DNA of 64,000 nucleotides from Isochrysis galbana (taxonomy: Eukaryota > Haptophyta > Isochrysidales > Isochrysidaceae). Location: assembly GCA_018136815.1 (NCBI GenBank), contig CM030936.1:3390524-3454523 (forward strand), read 5' to 3'. Under the pieces are notes generated by a model. The model saw only the letters and a list, made by a program, of their open reading frames with translations. It did not search any database and was not told the DNA's origin. Below, in pieces: positions 19,297 through 29,729 of the stretch. Made by a program: the position numbers and the translations under genes. Each line of letters begins with the position of its first letter. Positions within the stretch are counted from its first letter, which is position 1.

Positions 19297-20638
19297 TAAT
19301 TATATTCCTTACAACGTGTTACCGCAAGGTAGTTCAAACTTTCCTCGCATCACATGTCACTTGAGACACAGAAACTCCGTAGGAAGGGGCTGGATCGGGC
19401 AGGCAGTTCCTTTGAATGAGCCCAGCATCTCCACCGAGATAGAGCATGCCTCAGCGTCGGATGTAGGACGACTGAGGGGGCGGTGAGGGAGGAGGCAAGA
19501 ACTGAGAGGGCGGCGCCGACGTGTGAGGATGGCGGAGGAAGGTAGCGGCGAGGGAGGAGGAGGAAGAGGTGGTGACGACAGGGGGGGCTGCAAACATACA
19601 TCGAATTGCTTAAACACCGGGTGCTCGGGATGGTTGCTCCTGCTTTGTCACACGTAGCACAAACTCTTGCGAAGACGATGCTGGACGATACTTCTTCCTC
19701 AACTTCAGTATAGCAACGACCGCGTAGACAATGCCAATTAGCATAACAGAGCCAAAACTACTGCCCACGATCATCGAGGGATTCGCGGGGGAGGGCAGAT
19801 ACGGGGACATTGGTGGGGGCGGCATGGGTGGGGGCGGCATGGGTGGGGGCGGCATGGGTGGGGGCGGCATGGGTGGGCGCAACATGGGTGGGGGCGGCAT
19901 GGGTGGGAGCGGCATGGGTGGGGGCGGCATGGGTGGGGGCGCGATTGGTGGGGGGTGTGGAGTCATCGTGAACACACCCACCCTAGCTTGTGTGGTGGAC
20001 GGAGTCAACAGCAATGTACCATCTCCACTTAGGAATACGCACATGCCGCTTCCGTGAAAATCAATGGCATGGCCGAGCTACTGCCATGATGGAGAGGACC
20101 ACTTGTACACGCGCACTAGGCCCGTTCTACTTGCGCGAAGGGCACCAACCGCGAGAATAGTACCGTCGCTGTTGAGCGATATGGACCACGCGCTGTTGTC
20201 TCCGTAGTCACCATCGATGTCTGCGCCAACTTGTTCCCACGTCGTGGCGTACCACTTGTATACACGTACATGGCCAGAGCTGTCGCCACCTCCATCATTG
20301 AAAGAAGCACCCACCGCGAGGACTGTCCCGTCGTAGCTTCGGGCGACTGGCCATTCGCTGATATCACCAGCTGACTCTCCATTGATGTCATAGCCAAGCT
20401 GGGACCAAGTCATAGATGACCACTTGTATACTCGCACGTGACCGGACTCGCTGCCGCTGCCATCATTGAGAGGTGCGCCAACAGCAAGGACCGTGCCGTC
20501 CCCACTCAGAGAAAGAGATCGGCCACTCGCATCGCCGGCCCCCTCGCCAGCAATGCTTGCGCCGAGCGGGTACCACTCCCAGGATGACCACCTGTACACG
20601 CGCACCTGATCGGATTCGACGCCATTGCGGTTGCTTAA
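19297..20638. repeat. Segmental duplication, derived copy (partner 11028-12363)
   Basis: Near-identical to the parent copy, beginning immediately after the LINE-A tail and a TA-rich stretch. It ends at GGTTGCTTAA (20629-20638), where exostosin-gene sequence begins. The left break against a LINE 3' tail suggests that the repeat may have taken part in the rearrangement. Confidence 0.88.
19610..20638 (-). pseudogene. Truncated copy of the surface-protein gene with premature stop
   Basis: It corresponds to the C-terminal about 340 residues of the 11350-13020 gene: three propeller-like repeats, the PPPMP stalk (one unit longer than in the parent), the transmembrane helix and the tail. A CTG to CTA change makes a TAG stop at about 20078 after SSPSWQ, splitting the frame into 20605-20078 and 20044-19610. 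The N-terminal 215 residues, signal and promoter are missing, replaced by exostosin sequence. It is not expected to yield a functional surface protein. Confidence 0.88.
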
Positions 20639-21700
20639 TCCTTGACGTACTGCAGCTTGTCCATGATGACGGTCGAGCTCGAGGGGCCGTCTAGCCAGAA
20701 GTCATCGGCGGGGTCGGGCGAGGCGACTCGCGCCGGGTGTGCCAACATGCGCAGCGAGAGGGCCCAGTCCAACTGCTTGTGACGTGCCAGGAGACCATGC
20801 GGTTTCAGGAGGGCGGGACGGGCGAGTGTGGATCATCGCGACGAGCGTCAGAAGGCTAGGCAGGAGCGCGGCGAGCCGCGCCCATGGGCGTCTGGGGCAG
20901 CCGTCATTGCCCGCCGCTTTCTTTGTGAGCCCCTGGCAGCAAGAGCGGCTCGCGCACCTCGACATCGAACAACTGCCGCTGGATGCGCAGAATCGGCGGC
21001 AGATCGTGCATGTACACCCTTGGCCACGCGGCGCCCGCCGCTAGCCGCCCCGTGGACCCGGCGGTCCCCACCATCCAGCGCGGGTAGGCGTCCAACGCGC
21101 GCGGCGCAAACACGGCGGGCTTGCCGTTGCCGTCAAACCCGAGCGCGCAGTCCAGACCCCACCGGCCCTCGGGGCAGGGGCAGAAGCCCTTCAGGTCACA
21201 CGCCCTAACCCGGAACAGGCGGTGGGGTAGAGAATTCCGTGACGCGGTCCTGCGCCAATGCGAGCCACCGTACGAGTGCCCTCGCCCTGTGGCATGCGCA
21301 AGGCAGGATGCCGCTCACAGCTCCCTCTCAACGGGCGCGTGGGCGAGAAGCACTCGCATCGGGCAGGCGAGCCGACACACGCGCCGAGCAAGCTGCACTG
21401 GCGCGGGCACCGACTGAGCGGCACGAGTCCGGCCATCGACGGTTGGACTGCCCTCCCCGAGAAGTGGTACGTGGTGAACGACCGGTTGGCGAGCGGCGGC
21501 GCCGCCGCTCCCGACAGCAGCTCGACCTCGAGCCTGAACCATATGCGGTTGGGCGGCGCCGGCATTACGGCAGTCTGCACGGGCGTGCCCCTGGTGACAA
21601 CCCACTGCGCCGCGTGTGGCGCCTCGAGCAGCGCCCCCACGCTCTGGTCTGCACCGCTGAGAAGTGCACACCAGTGGTAGCTGCTGCCTTGCCGCCCAAG
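20639..21700 (-). pseudogene. Exostosin-like glycosyltransferase with EGF-like modules, truncated
   Basis: On the minus strand three exon-like pieces lie in order. Near 21640-21240 is CPRQCSLLGACVGSPARCEC, an EGF-like cysteine pattern. Near 21215-20915 is LKGFCPCPEGRWGLDCALGF, a second EGF-like module, followed by RVYMHDLPPILRIQRQLF, the exostosin YxYDLPP-type opening. Near 20790-20650 is QLDWALSLRMLAHPARVASP then DPADDFWLDGP, matching the 'LLSSPYRT.DPEEADFF' region. Introns are likely between them (GAG|GTGCGCGAG near 20914). The gene is cut at 20638 by the duplication junction, so most of the catalytic domain is lost. Exostosins extend heparan-like or cell-wall glycans. The 5' start was not determined. 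Confidence 0.65.
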
Positions 21701-22429
21701 GGAATCCGAAGAAGAGGTTTCTCATCGAGGCGAGCTGTGCGACGCACTCGCAGGTAAGAGGACCGAGCGATCCAATTGAGTGTGCGATGCTCCCGCCGAC
21801 CCGCTTTGGCTGTGGCTGCGTGCTGGTGGTGGTGGATGTGAGAGTCGACGTCTCAGCGTCGGTTTGAGCTTTGCCTCCCAGTTGTGGGTGACAGTGGTGG
21901 GGGAGATGGGATGGGTGAGGATGGAACAAAATAGGAGAGAGAGAGACTCACACAAGGGTCCTATGCGAGTGAGGGGGCACGTGCACAACGAGCGTACAGG
22001 GTCTCATGTGCCGCCGTGAGAGGCGCAGTCTGGCGGGCAGGGGGGCACCCCGACGAGGGGGAAGGAGAATGGAGAGAACGAGACGTGCCAAGGAGGAGGA
22101 GAGAGAGGACACGACGCGCGCGCGGCGGGGGGGAGGGTGGGAGAGGAAAATGAAGTTCCAGCTCTTTAGATTGGTAAGAGGGGAGAGAAGAGAGAGAGAG
22201 GAGGGAGAGGGGGAGGGGCGGAGAGAGGGAGACGGAGAGAGGTGTACTTTAGAAACTCAGGACTTCCGGACCGACCCCACGAGATCCGGACACCTGTCCT
22301 ACCCGATTTCATATACTCTACAGTGTGGCGATTCGATCCCCCCCCCCCCCCCCTCCCCCCCCCCTCCCCCCCCCCCCCCCTCGATCACGCGCGCTCACGC
22401 CGTCATCCTTTCTGCCATGGGTTGTTGCC
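21701..22429. other. GA-rich spacer with C homopolymer runs
   Basis: No gene. On the minus strand it is CT-rich, like the leaders of other genes here, and may be the 5' region of the exostosin gene. Bases 22338-22382 are almost pure C with three T, a probable sequencing hazard. Confidence 0.4.
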
Positions 22430-23340
22430 GCCGCCGCCCCTGCCACCGCTCTTCCCATTCCGCCCGCCGCCGCCTCGCCACCCGTCTTGGGCGGTTGCCA
22501 CACTTTGGCGGCCAACCATACACCGCCCTCCCTTCCTCCCTTTGCACCTGCGCTGGTGCTCCGCTCTCGCGCTGCTCGCCGTGCTCTGTCGCCGCCTGCG
22601 GCCTCTCTAGCCGATGTGTCCGAGCGCGCTGCCAACGCCGCCGCTGCCGCACCTTTCCCCATTCGGTCAGCCGACGGCGCGCCACCTGTCTTTGGTCAAG
22701 GGCTCCCCCCCTTGGTGGCAGCCCATCCACCGCACTTGCTCCCTTCCCACCTTCGCCGCCGCTCCCCTCTCGCCACCGCTCGCTGGGCACGGTCACCACC
22801 TGCCCTCGCCGCAAACCATCCCCACAATCACGCCGCCCCTGCCGCCCCTCTTGCCATTCGTTCGGGTCTTCCTCGCCACCTGTGTTCCACGGCGGCTCTT
22901 AGTGTCGCTCCTCGGCACCCACCGCCCTCCCTTCCTCCCAACTTCGCCGCTGCTCCACTCTAGCCGATGCTCACTGCGCACGGCCGCCGCCGGGAACCGC
23001 ATTCCACCATCGCGACCCATCCCGCTAAGCACGCCTCCACCGCCCCTTCCACTCCTCTTCGAGGCTGCGTTTGGTGATGTCACGCCTTCTCGCCCCTCAC
23101 AATCACCACCCCTCCCTGCCTTTTCTTTTCGCCTCCGCTCTGCTCCGGCCGCCGCTCACCGCAGCAGCAGCACGGCCGCCGCCTGCGATCATGACAACTG
23201 CATTCTCTCCGCCGAGCGCGCCGCCTCCGCCCCCGCCCCTTCTCTGAACGAAGCCGCCGCCTCGCCGCGCCATATTGCCCCTCGCCATCCACGCCCTCCC
23301 TTCCTTCCCATCTGCGTGTCCACTGTGCTCTTTGCTGCCG
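22430..23340. repeat. Degenerate C-rich tandem repeat, period about 200 bp
   Basis: Comparable blocks return about every 200 bp: TTCCCATTC/TTTCCCCATTC/TTGCCATTC near 22456, 22658 and 22850, and CACCGCCCTCCCTTCCTCCC at 22521 and 22919 with variants at 22733 and 23288. About four to five diverged units. All open frames here are Pro/Ser/Ala-rich on one strand and Gly/Arg-rich on the other, as expected of composition alone. Confidence 0.5.
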
Positions 23341-23744
23341 CTGGCCGCGTACGGCCGCTTCCTGCGAGCGCTGTGGTGGGCGCGCCTCGCCCGACAGCAC
23401 AGCGGCACGCTCACGGCCAGTGCTGCGGCGGTGCTCCATCAGCGCGCTCCCCGCACAGATGCTCGATGGTGGGCGGAGATGCTGCGGGGCCAAGCCATCC
23501 AAGGCGGCGCGGGCTCGCCGGGGTGTGGAGTGTGCGCGCGGCGATGGCGGTGGGTGTGGCGTGGGTGTCTGTGGCGGCGAGGCCAAGCACTCTCATAGCC
23601 AGTGAGTAGGGGGCGGGCGACGCCCTCCAGAGGCGCCGTCGTGGGTTCGTGGGAGCGGTGCGGGGTCTCTTTTTTTGTAAGATGATTGTACTCTAGCATC
23701 GAGCGATGCGGTCCGGAGCGGCGGAGTGGTGTGAAGATTGAGGG
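23341..23744. other. GC-rich spacer, no gene recognised
   Basis: Open frames exist on both strands but carry no motif and follow composition. Confidence 0.35.
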
Positions 23745-24281
23745 GGGGGAGAGAGGAAGGGAGAGGGAGGGAGGGAGGGAGAGGGAGAGGGAGAGAGAGA
23801 GGGAGGGAGAGAGAGACAAGGGGGGGGGGAGAGAGAGAGAAGAGGGAGGGAGAGAGGGAGGGAGGGAGGGAGAGAGGGAGAGAGGGAGAGAGGGAGGGAG
23901 AGAGAGAGGGAGGGAGGGAGAGGGGGGCAGAGCGAGGAGAAGAGAGAGGGAGAGGGAGAGAGAGAACGAGGGAGGGAGAGAGAGAGGAGGGAGGGAGAGA
24001 GAGGGAGAGAAGAGAGCAACATCGGGGGGGAATCAGCCTCGGGTGCGAGAGAGAGAGAGAGGGGAGAGGAGAGGGGCGGGGGGGGGAGAGGGGGGGGGGG
24101 GGGGGGGGGGGGAGGGGGGGGGGGGGGGGGGGAGGGGGGGGGAGAGAAGGCTGGGAGCGGAGGGGGGGGGGCTTCGAGCGCGGCGCCCCGCCCGACGGCC
24201 CTTCCTCCCTCCTCCACCCTCTCTCCCTCCCTCCCCTCCTCTCTCTCTCTCTCTCTCTCTTCCCCCTCTCCTCATTTTCCG
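23745..24281 (+). promoter_or_regulatory. Polypurine tract followed by CT leader, upstream of the six-exon gene
   Basis: 23745-24170 is almost uninterrupted GA/G on the plus strand (GAGAGG and GGGAGA words, then long G runs), a candidate for triplex or G-quadruplex structure. 24200-24277 is its opposite, a CT run ending in TTTTCCG before the ATG at 24282. Function is inference. Confidence 0.4.
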
Positions 24282-27200
24282 ATGGCGCCGGCGGGCGAGC
24301 GGCCGGCCCTGTCTCCGGGTGATGCGATGCGCCTGGCACGCCTCCGCGAGATCGAGGCGATGCTCTCCTCCAAGCACAGAGGCCCCATCCCTCTCCGCCT
24401 GCCCCGCTCTCGACCCTCCCCCACCCCTCCCAGGGCTCCAACAGCCCCTGCAGCGGGCCCAGGCCGCGGATCGAGCGCAGCAGAGCGGCGCTCGGGTGTC
24501 AGACCATCGCCGCTGCCGCCCGCGCGCGTCCTCTCACCCGCAGTCTCGCCACACAGCCTTGCGCTCCGCGTTCGCGCTGGGCTCGCCAAGATCCGTTCCG
24601 CTGCAAAGAGGGCAGGCAAGCTCTCCACGCTCAACGCGCTGGCGACGCAGGAGGGGCTCGCGGCGTTCGAGCGTCAGCTTCGCATTCGCGCGCATGCTGA
24701 CATCCAGCGCAAGTTCAACCGCATCCAGCTCGCTGCGCATAAGGGTGCTAGGCATGCCAGCTTCCCACGCAGAGAGATCGAGACGCAGACCGACGACGCA
24801 GCTGAGGGTGGCGAGCGCGCGGTGGGTGGGCGCGACTGGACTCGAACAATGCTTGCCTGCGACGAACAGGTGCGGTCCCCGTCCTCACATCGTCTTCACT
24901 CCCCCCTTCATCCCCTACTCATCCGCTGGATGCATTCGTGCCGCGCCTGCCGGCTCATGCCCCACCCACCGGCTGACTGGTGCGGTTCCTGGATTGCAGG
25001 CGCTAGAGAATCTGGCGGAGGCCGATCTGGCATACCTCGAGATGGTTCGAACTAAGTCGGGGCTGCATCACCAGACGGCGGGCGCCCTAGTCACCTCTGA
25101 GGCCGAGCAGGTGGGAGGTCGCCCCGCTGCTTGCCCTCCCGTGGTTTCGACTCCTTGGCAAGGGGCTGCTGGCTAGCCGCCCCTGGTGCCGCATGCTGCC
25201 CCGCCGCGCGCTATCAGCCGCCGGCACTCTCCCTCTTCCTCTTCGTTGTACCCCTATCCCATCCCACCACCCCTGACCCCAGCCGTGCACTTCCTCACCC
25301 ACCCACTCCCTTGCAAGGCGCTTGCCGAGTCGTGGCAGCAACTCATCATGCTGCGCCTCAAGAGTCAGAAGCTCCAGCTCCACCAGCAGGCTTTTCCAAT
25401 GAGCTCCGACGAGATGGCTGCCATCGAGGTGCGTCTTACCATGCGGGGCTCTCAAACCCCGGGAGCCCTGATGGCCAAGCGACCGACCGAGCAGTCGCTG
25501 CGGTGCCGTCGCCGTCTCACATGCTCCGTCGCCACTTCGCCATCAGGCTGACATCATGCGCGAGACGTCTCGCATTGCCTCGTCGCTCCAGAAGCAGCTT
25601 CAAAATCTGAACGGCATGCGCGCTATCGACACTGCTGTGGCGACGAGCTCGACTCTGAAGGGCGCCGCGCTCGCTGCCGATAGCGACAGCGCGAACGCGG
25701 CGGCTCTGCCAAGACAAGCCTCTGCGGGCACCAACCTGCCCGCAGGCGCGTCCACCGAGCCCTCGCCGAGCAGCACCGCCAACGCCCGGCACAGTGCCGC
25801 CATCAGTGGGGCGACCAATCGGAAGCTCCGTTCAGTTAGTATGCATGATAGCCGGCAACTTACGCCACTGATGAGAGGCTCGAAAGGGAATGTCCCCAGC
25901 AGCACGAGGCCACGGGCTGTAAGACAGCCGCACTCTTCACGTGCCGTCAACGGCCAGCGGGCCAATACGACCCACGCGCGCACTCACACGCCCGTGAGCC
26001 GGAGCTCCAGTGGGAGCTCGGGTAAGAGCGCTTCGGGGCTTGCTGCCCATAGCGGTGGGGCAAAGAACGGTCACCTAGGCGTGCAAGTGAAGGCCCAGAA
26101 CCCGCGTGCGTCCCTCGCTGATTCGGGCCACTCTGCGCGACATGCGCCGATGGCTCACACGCGCATTGGCGGCGGAGTGCAGGCACAACGTCGTCCGCGT
26201 AGCGCGCCGCCCGCCGCTCGCAGGTCCAAACCTGCGGCGCGTGCGCCGCCGTTGCCATCAGTCTCGCGTAGACGTGCCGCAGCTGCCGCAGCTGCCGCCG
26301 TTCGAGAGGTCTTCAGCCCTGGCCAACGATGCGGCTCAGGTCTAGGCTGTGCATGCGACAACAACGTTGACGGAGCTCGCTCAAGCAACGACGGCGGCGA
26401 CATGTTCAGGCACACGAGTGCAAACGCCGGCATCACGACGGATTTTTGTGCCAAGGTAGTGGAAAACGCGGAAAGTCGCCTTCGGGTGAGTGCACTTGGC
26501 CCCCCGCATGCGATGGTCCTCGAGGACACCGTAAATGGGGCGTACTTCCAGCTCAGCCTACCACCTGTCGCCTCCCTCACGCGCGCTTGCGAAGCGCTAT
26601 CCACCGTGAACGACTCTGAGTGCGACTCGCCCCGGCATGCTTGCAGGCTGAGGATGAGAACCTCTCGCGGCTTGGCCCACAGGTGCGAGTTGTAGTCTGC
26701 CAATCCCATGCTGCATATTGCTGCATATGTGCCCGCGCCACGCACGGATTCCACATCCTTTCACTCGGCCTTTCCGATCGATATGCTGACTGGCTCTAGC
26801 AAACGCCCTCAAAGCCCCCCACCCCCACCTAGGTGAGGAAGCTCCACTTGACGGGAACGCCTGGCGCAAACACCACGGACGAAGAGCTTCGTGGCTTGCA
26901 CGCAGCTCTATCCCATTCGCACTCTTGGCTAGCCACCCTGCAACATGAGCTTGCCCTTCTAGGCTACCATCCCAACGGCAACGCCGCCGGTGCACCGGTA
27001 GCCATTTCTTCCGAGGCCCCTCTATCCCACGAGCCCGGACGTGCCGCCACCTATGGATGCACTGACAGCCAATCGGGAGCGCAGCGCTCTCGGGGCAGGT
27101 CATCGGAGCAGCAGTTGGCTGCCGGCGATGGTGTAGAAACGATCCAACCGATGCGCGTCGAGATCAGTTACGGCGCGGGGGGCTCGCCCAAGACTGCAGC

Positions 27201-27453
27201 ACATGGTGATACCTCGGGCATGCCTTGTGACGTCGCGGACGAGCCATTAGGCGGCGAGTGGCCACACTCCGCTTCGCGCACACTGGCAGACGAAGTCGAG
27301 GCCGAGGCCCTGCGGGATGACTGGAAGAGCTTCGATCTTGATGAAGACACTGATGTGGAGGAGGATCTTTGGGTAGATGAGGAATTTGGCGATGAGGGCG
27401 ACGACGATGACGCTGGATGGCTCGGGTGCGGCAGCTTTGGCGACCGCTTGTAG
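24282..27453 (+). CDS. Coiled-coil protein of unknown family with a TQT motif, six exons
   Basis: Proposed exons: 24282-24869, 25000-25110, 25318-25428, 25547-26485, 26647-26682 and 26833-27453. All joins are phase 0 and GT-AG (donors CAG|GTGCGG, CAG|GTGGGA, GAG|GTGCGT, CGG|GTGAGT, CAG|GTGCGA), giving about 801 aa. Exon 1 has a Pro/Arg-rich N-terminus, then a basic helix (EGLAAFERQLRIRAHADIQR) and RREIETQTDDA, a possible dynein-light-chain (LC8) TQT motif. Exons 2 and 3 are each 37 codons and helical (ALENLAEADLAYLEMVR; ALAESWQQLIMLRLKSQKLQ). Exon 4 continues the coil and then becomes long, Ser/Ala/Arg-rich and disordered. The C-terminus is strongly acidic (DLDEDTDVEEDLWVDEEFGD). No enzyme domain is recognised. 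A cytoskeletal or ciliary role is speculation. Splice sites are by eye. Confidence 0.72.
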
Positions 27454-28739
27454 GTATGCACCTGCACCGGCTGGCATTGCTATTCAGCCCATCAACTTGC
27501 CATCTTTGCGTGGCATTCCGTGACAGTGGGCATTGAAGACGCTCGCTCCAAGAGTCGAGGGCTGTGCATGGAACGCGAGGTGTCGGGACGTTGCCATCCC
27601 GTCCCGAATGCGTGGCGAGCGTGATGAGAGGCACAGCAGAGGAGGGCTCCGCCTTCACATGCTAGATTGGGAGGGCTAGCAGATTGCACTGTGGCTTCAT
27701 CGCACGACTGTGCCACGATTACCTCAGCGCTCTTGAATTTGGCAACTTGATAGTTACTTCAGTTTGAGGTGGATACCCACGGTCCGCGCCATCAAATTGG
27801 GGTAGGCCATTGAGCGGTTGGCAACGGCCGCCCCATTGATGGAAGGAACGCACGCATTAAGACCTCGAGGTCGTTGTGCATGGGCATCTATGATTAATTG
27901 CGATCCTGGCGCTCCGAATGGTGTGGCGCACGATTGACCCCTTGCGCGGTACTCAAGCAACGCCGAGTCGGCTTATGCGAGGGACGGGGCTACCCCTTCA
28001 ACATGTTCATGACTGCGCCACTGCCAATTCAGTTTTCTAAACACGTTCTTCCTTTCGTTCCGACAACAGCATCCTGCTCACCCGTCGAGTTTTCGTGTTG
28101 CCCTACGTGCATTTATTGTTTGTTGTGCTGTCCACGTGCCTGGCACACGCGAGCACCCTTTTTTTCATTAATTTTTCACGTGGTCTCGTAGCCGTCGTGC
28201 CCTGTTGTCGCTATTGCCTACGCCTTCCTCACGTGGTGCGCGTAGATGTTGTTTGCTGTGTATTTTTGCTGCCTCATCGCCGCTCGTGCTTGTGCTAATA
28301 GCGTGATGCTCTATTTGCTACTTGGTAGCGCCAAAGGGCTCTAGACTCTTGCGCTTCCGCGTAGAGCGGCCCGCCTCACAGAGTGCTACCGCCCCCCCCG
28401 GCTTCCCAGAGCGTCCTCGCCCAGCCCAAGAGCAAGCCGGAGCACCTCCTCCACCAACCATTTTCTTTTGAGCCCCATCGGCCGTGCACGCGCGAATCCC
28501 GCCTCGCGGTACCAACCCAAACTGACACGCGGCTCCTCTGCGCGGCACAGGCGGCGTCGGCCGTGCACGCCCCATCCTCCATTCTGCTCGTTTCAACAAT
28601 TTTCCGGTGGGGCTTCCGCGTGGAATGGCCCACCAATCCACCAACCCCTGAAAGTTGTAAGGAAGGGCGAAGGAGGGGTAGAGGGAGAGTGAGGGAGAGA
28701 TGAACACCTCACAGGCTATCAGGCTTGCTCACCGAGGCT
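27454..28739. other. Intergenic, no gene recognised
   Basis: Includes the 3' flank of the six-exon gene. Short frames on both strands show no motif; T-rich stretches occur at 28060-28300. A minus-strand frame ending RSTRKRKSLEPFGATK near 28318 is the only one with non-random character, and it has no support. Confidence 0.35.
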
Positions 28740-29060
28740 CAAAGAAAGGGCCCACGGGCGTCGCATTCATCCTAGATGTAGATGATACGATTTCCAGGAG
28801 GCCCCTTCGCCGTGCGGCCACACGGTGAAGGTGAAGCTTGGGCACACATCTAGTATCTAGTGTGGGTGTGTGGGTAGGTGGTAGGTGGTAGGGTCCGTCC
28901 CTAGCGACCTAGAATTCAGGTTCTCGTTTCGTTCCTTCAAGCGTCTTTGTTAGGACTAGAAGCCATGTGATTCCTCCTTTCGAGTAAGTAATCTTGAGCC
29001 CCAACGGAGCCCAGGTTACAAGACAAAGTGATCAAGGATAGTAACGGGACTCCTAGGGGG
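28740..29060 (+). mobile_element. Gypsy LTR-like fragment, probably solo
   Basis: Reading plus, the order GTCGCATTCATCC, GATTTCCAGG, CCTTCGCCGTGCGGCCACAC, GTCCCTAGCGA, CTAGAATTC, GTTCTCGTTTCGTTCC, CCTCCTTTCG and GTAATCTTGA is the reverse complement of 9480-9270. It has a CACATCTAGTATCTAGTG insertion of its own. No internal domain follows, so it is a solo LTR or truncated 5' end. Exact borders were not determined. Confidence 0.65.
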
Positions 29061-29729
29061 ACAAAACGCCCCCAACCAAGACGCCCACTGGGGAAGGCCA
29101 AAAGGCCGGGCCCCCACACAGGGACGGACCGTACCCAGGAACACCAATAACAAAGGCAAGAGCCCCCCCCCCCCCCCAACGCGAGGCCCAAAGTAGTGTA
29201 CATGGGCCGACCCCCCAAAAAAAACCGAAGAAAAAGGAACGAGGGGGGGAGCAGAAGGGAGAGTAGCGGGGGTGGTATAGGTGATAGCGATGAGATCGTG
29301 TGTGAATGCGAATCACTAGTAGCGTAGCGGACAGCGGACACCTTCAAGAATGTTTTTTTGTCAGCTCAGCCCCTGCCAACAGACAGGGGCTAAGGTTGGG
29401 CTTGTGCAGGCCCACCCAGGGGTGTCTGCGATGGAGAGAGGGGGGTGCGAGGCCCCCATTGGCCTCCTACTTATAAAAGTAGGTATGAGGTGTCGTCAGT
29501 CAAGAGCTGCAGACTGGAGATCACTGTTCCGGAAGCGCGCGTGTCCTTTGACCTTTGATGAGAGCTAGGTGAAGGTGAGGTACCAGTATTGCGGTTGCTC
29601 GCACCCTTTGCTAGCCCTGAGATGCTCTTCAAGAGTTTTTTAGACTCACCTGCTAACCTTGTTGATATAACATATAATAACTACTGGCAGTATGCACGCA
29701 GTGTCGCTCGTCGCCCGGCCTTGCGGGAT
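29061..29729. other. Spacer downstream of the sulfatase
   Basis: Contains a C run (29168-29179), CA-rich and AAAAAA stretches, and CCTACTTATAAAAGTAGG (about 29465), a palindrome resembling in design the terminal palindrome of the 4440 repeat family. No gene. Confidence 0.4.

Noticed and set aside
20739-21757. Plus-strand frames over the exostosin fragment
   Set aside because: EGF-like cysteine patterns and the exostosin opening are on the minus strand only.
22006-23610. Several long open frames on both strands
   Set aside because: They are Pro/Ala/Arg-rich or Gly/Glu-rich in all frames, follow the C-rich composition and the 200-bp repeat, and show no motif or conserved start.
23593-24441. 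Long frames through the polypurine tract
   Set aside because: They encode only Arg/Glu/Gly or Ser/Pro/Leu runs from GA/CT repeats; the supported gene starts at 24282.
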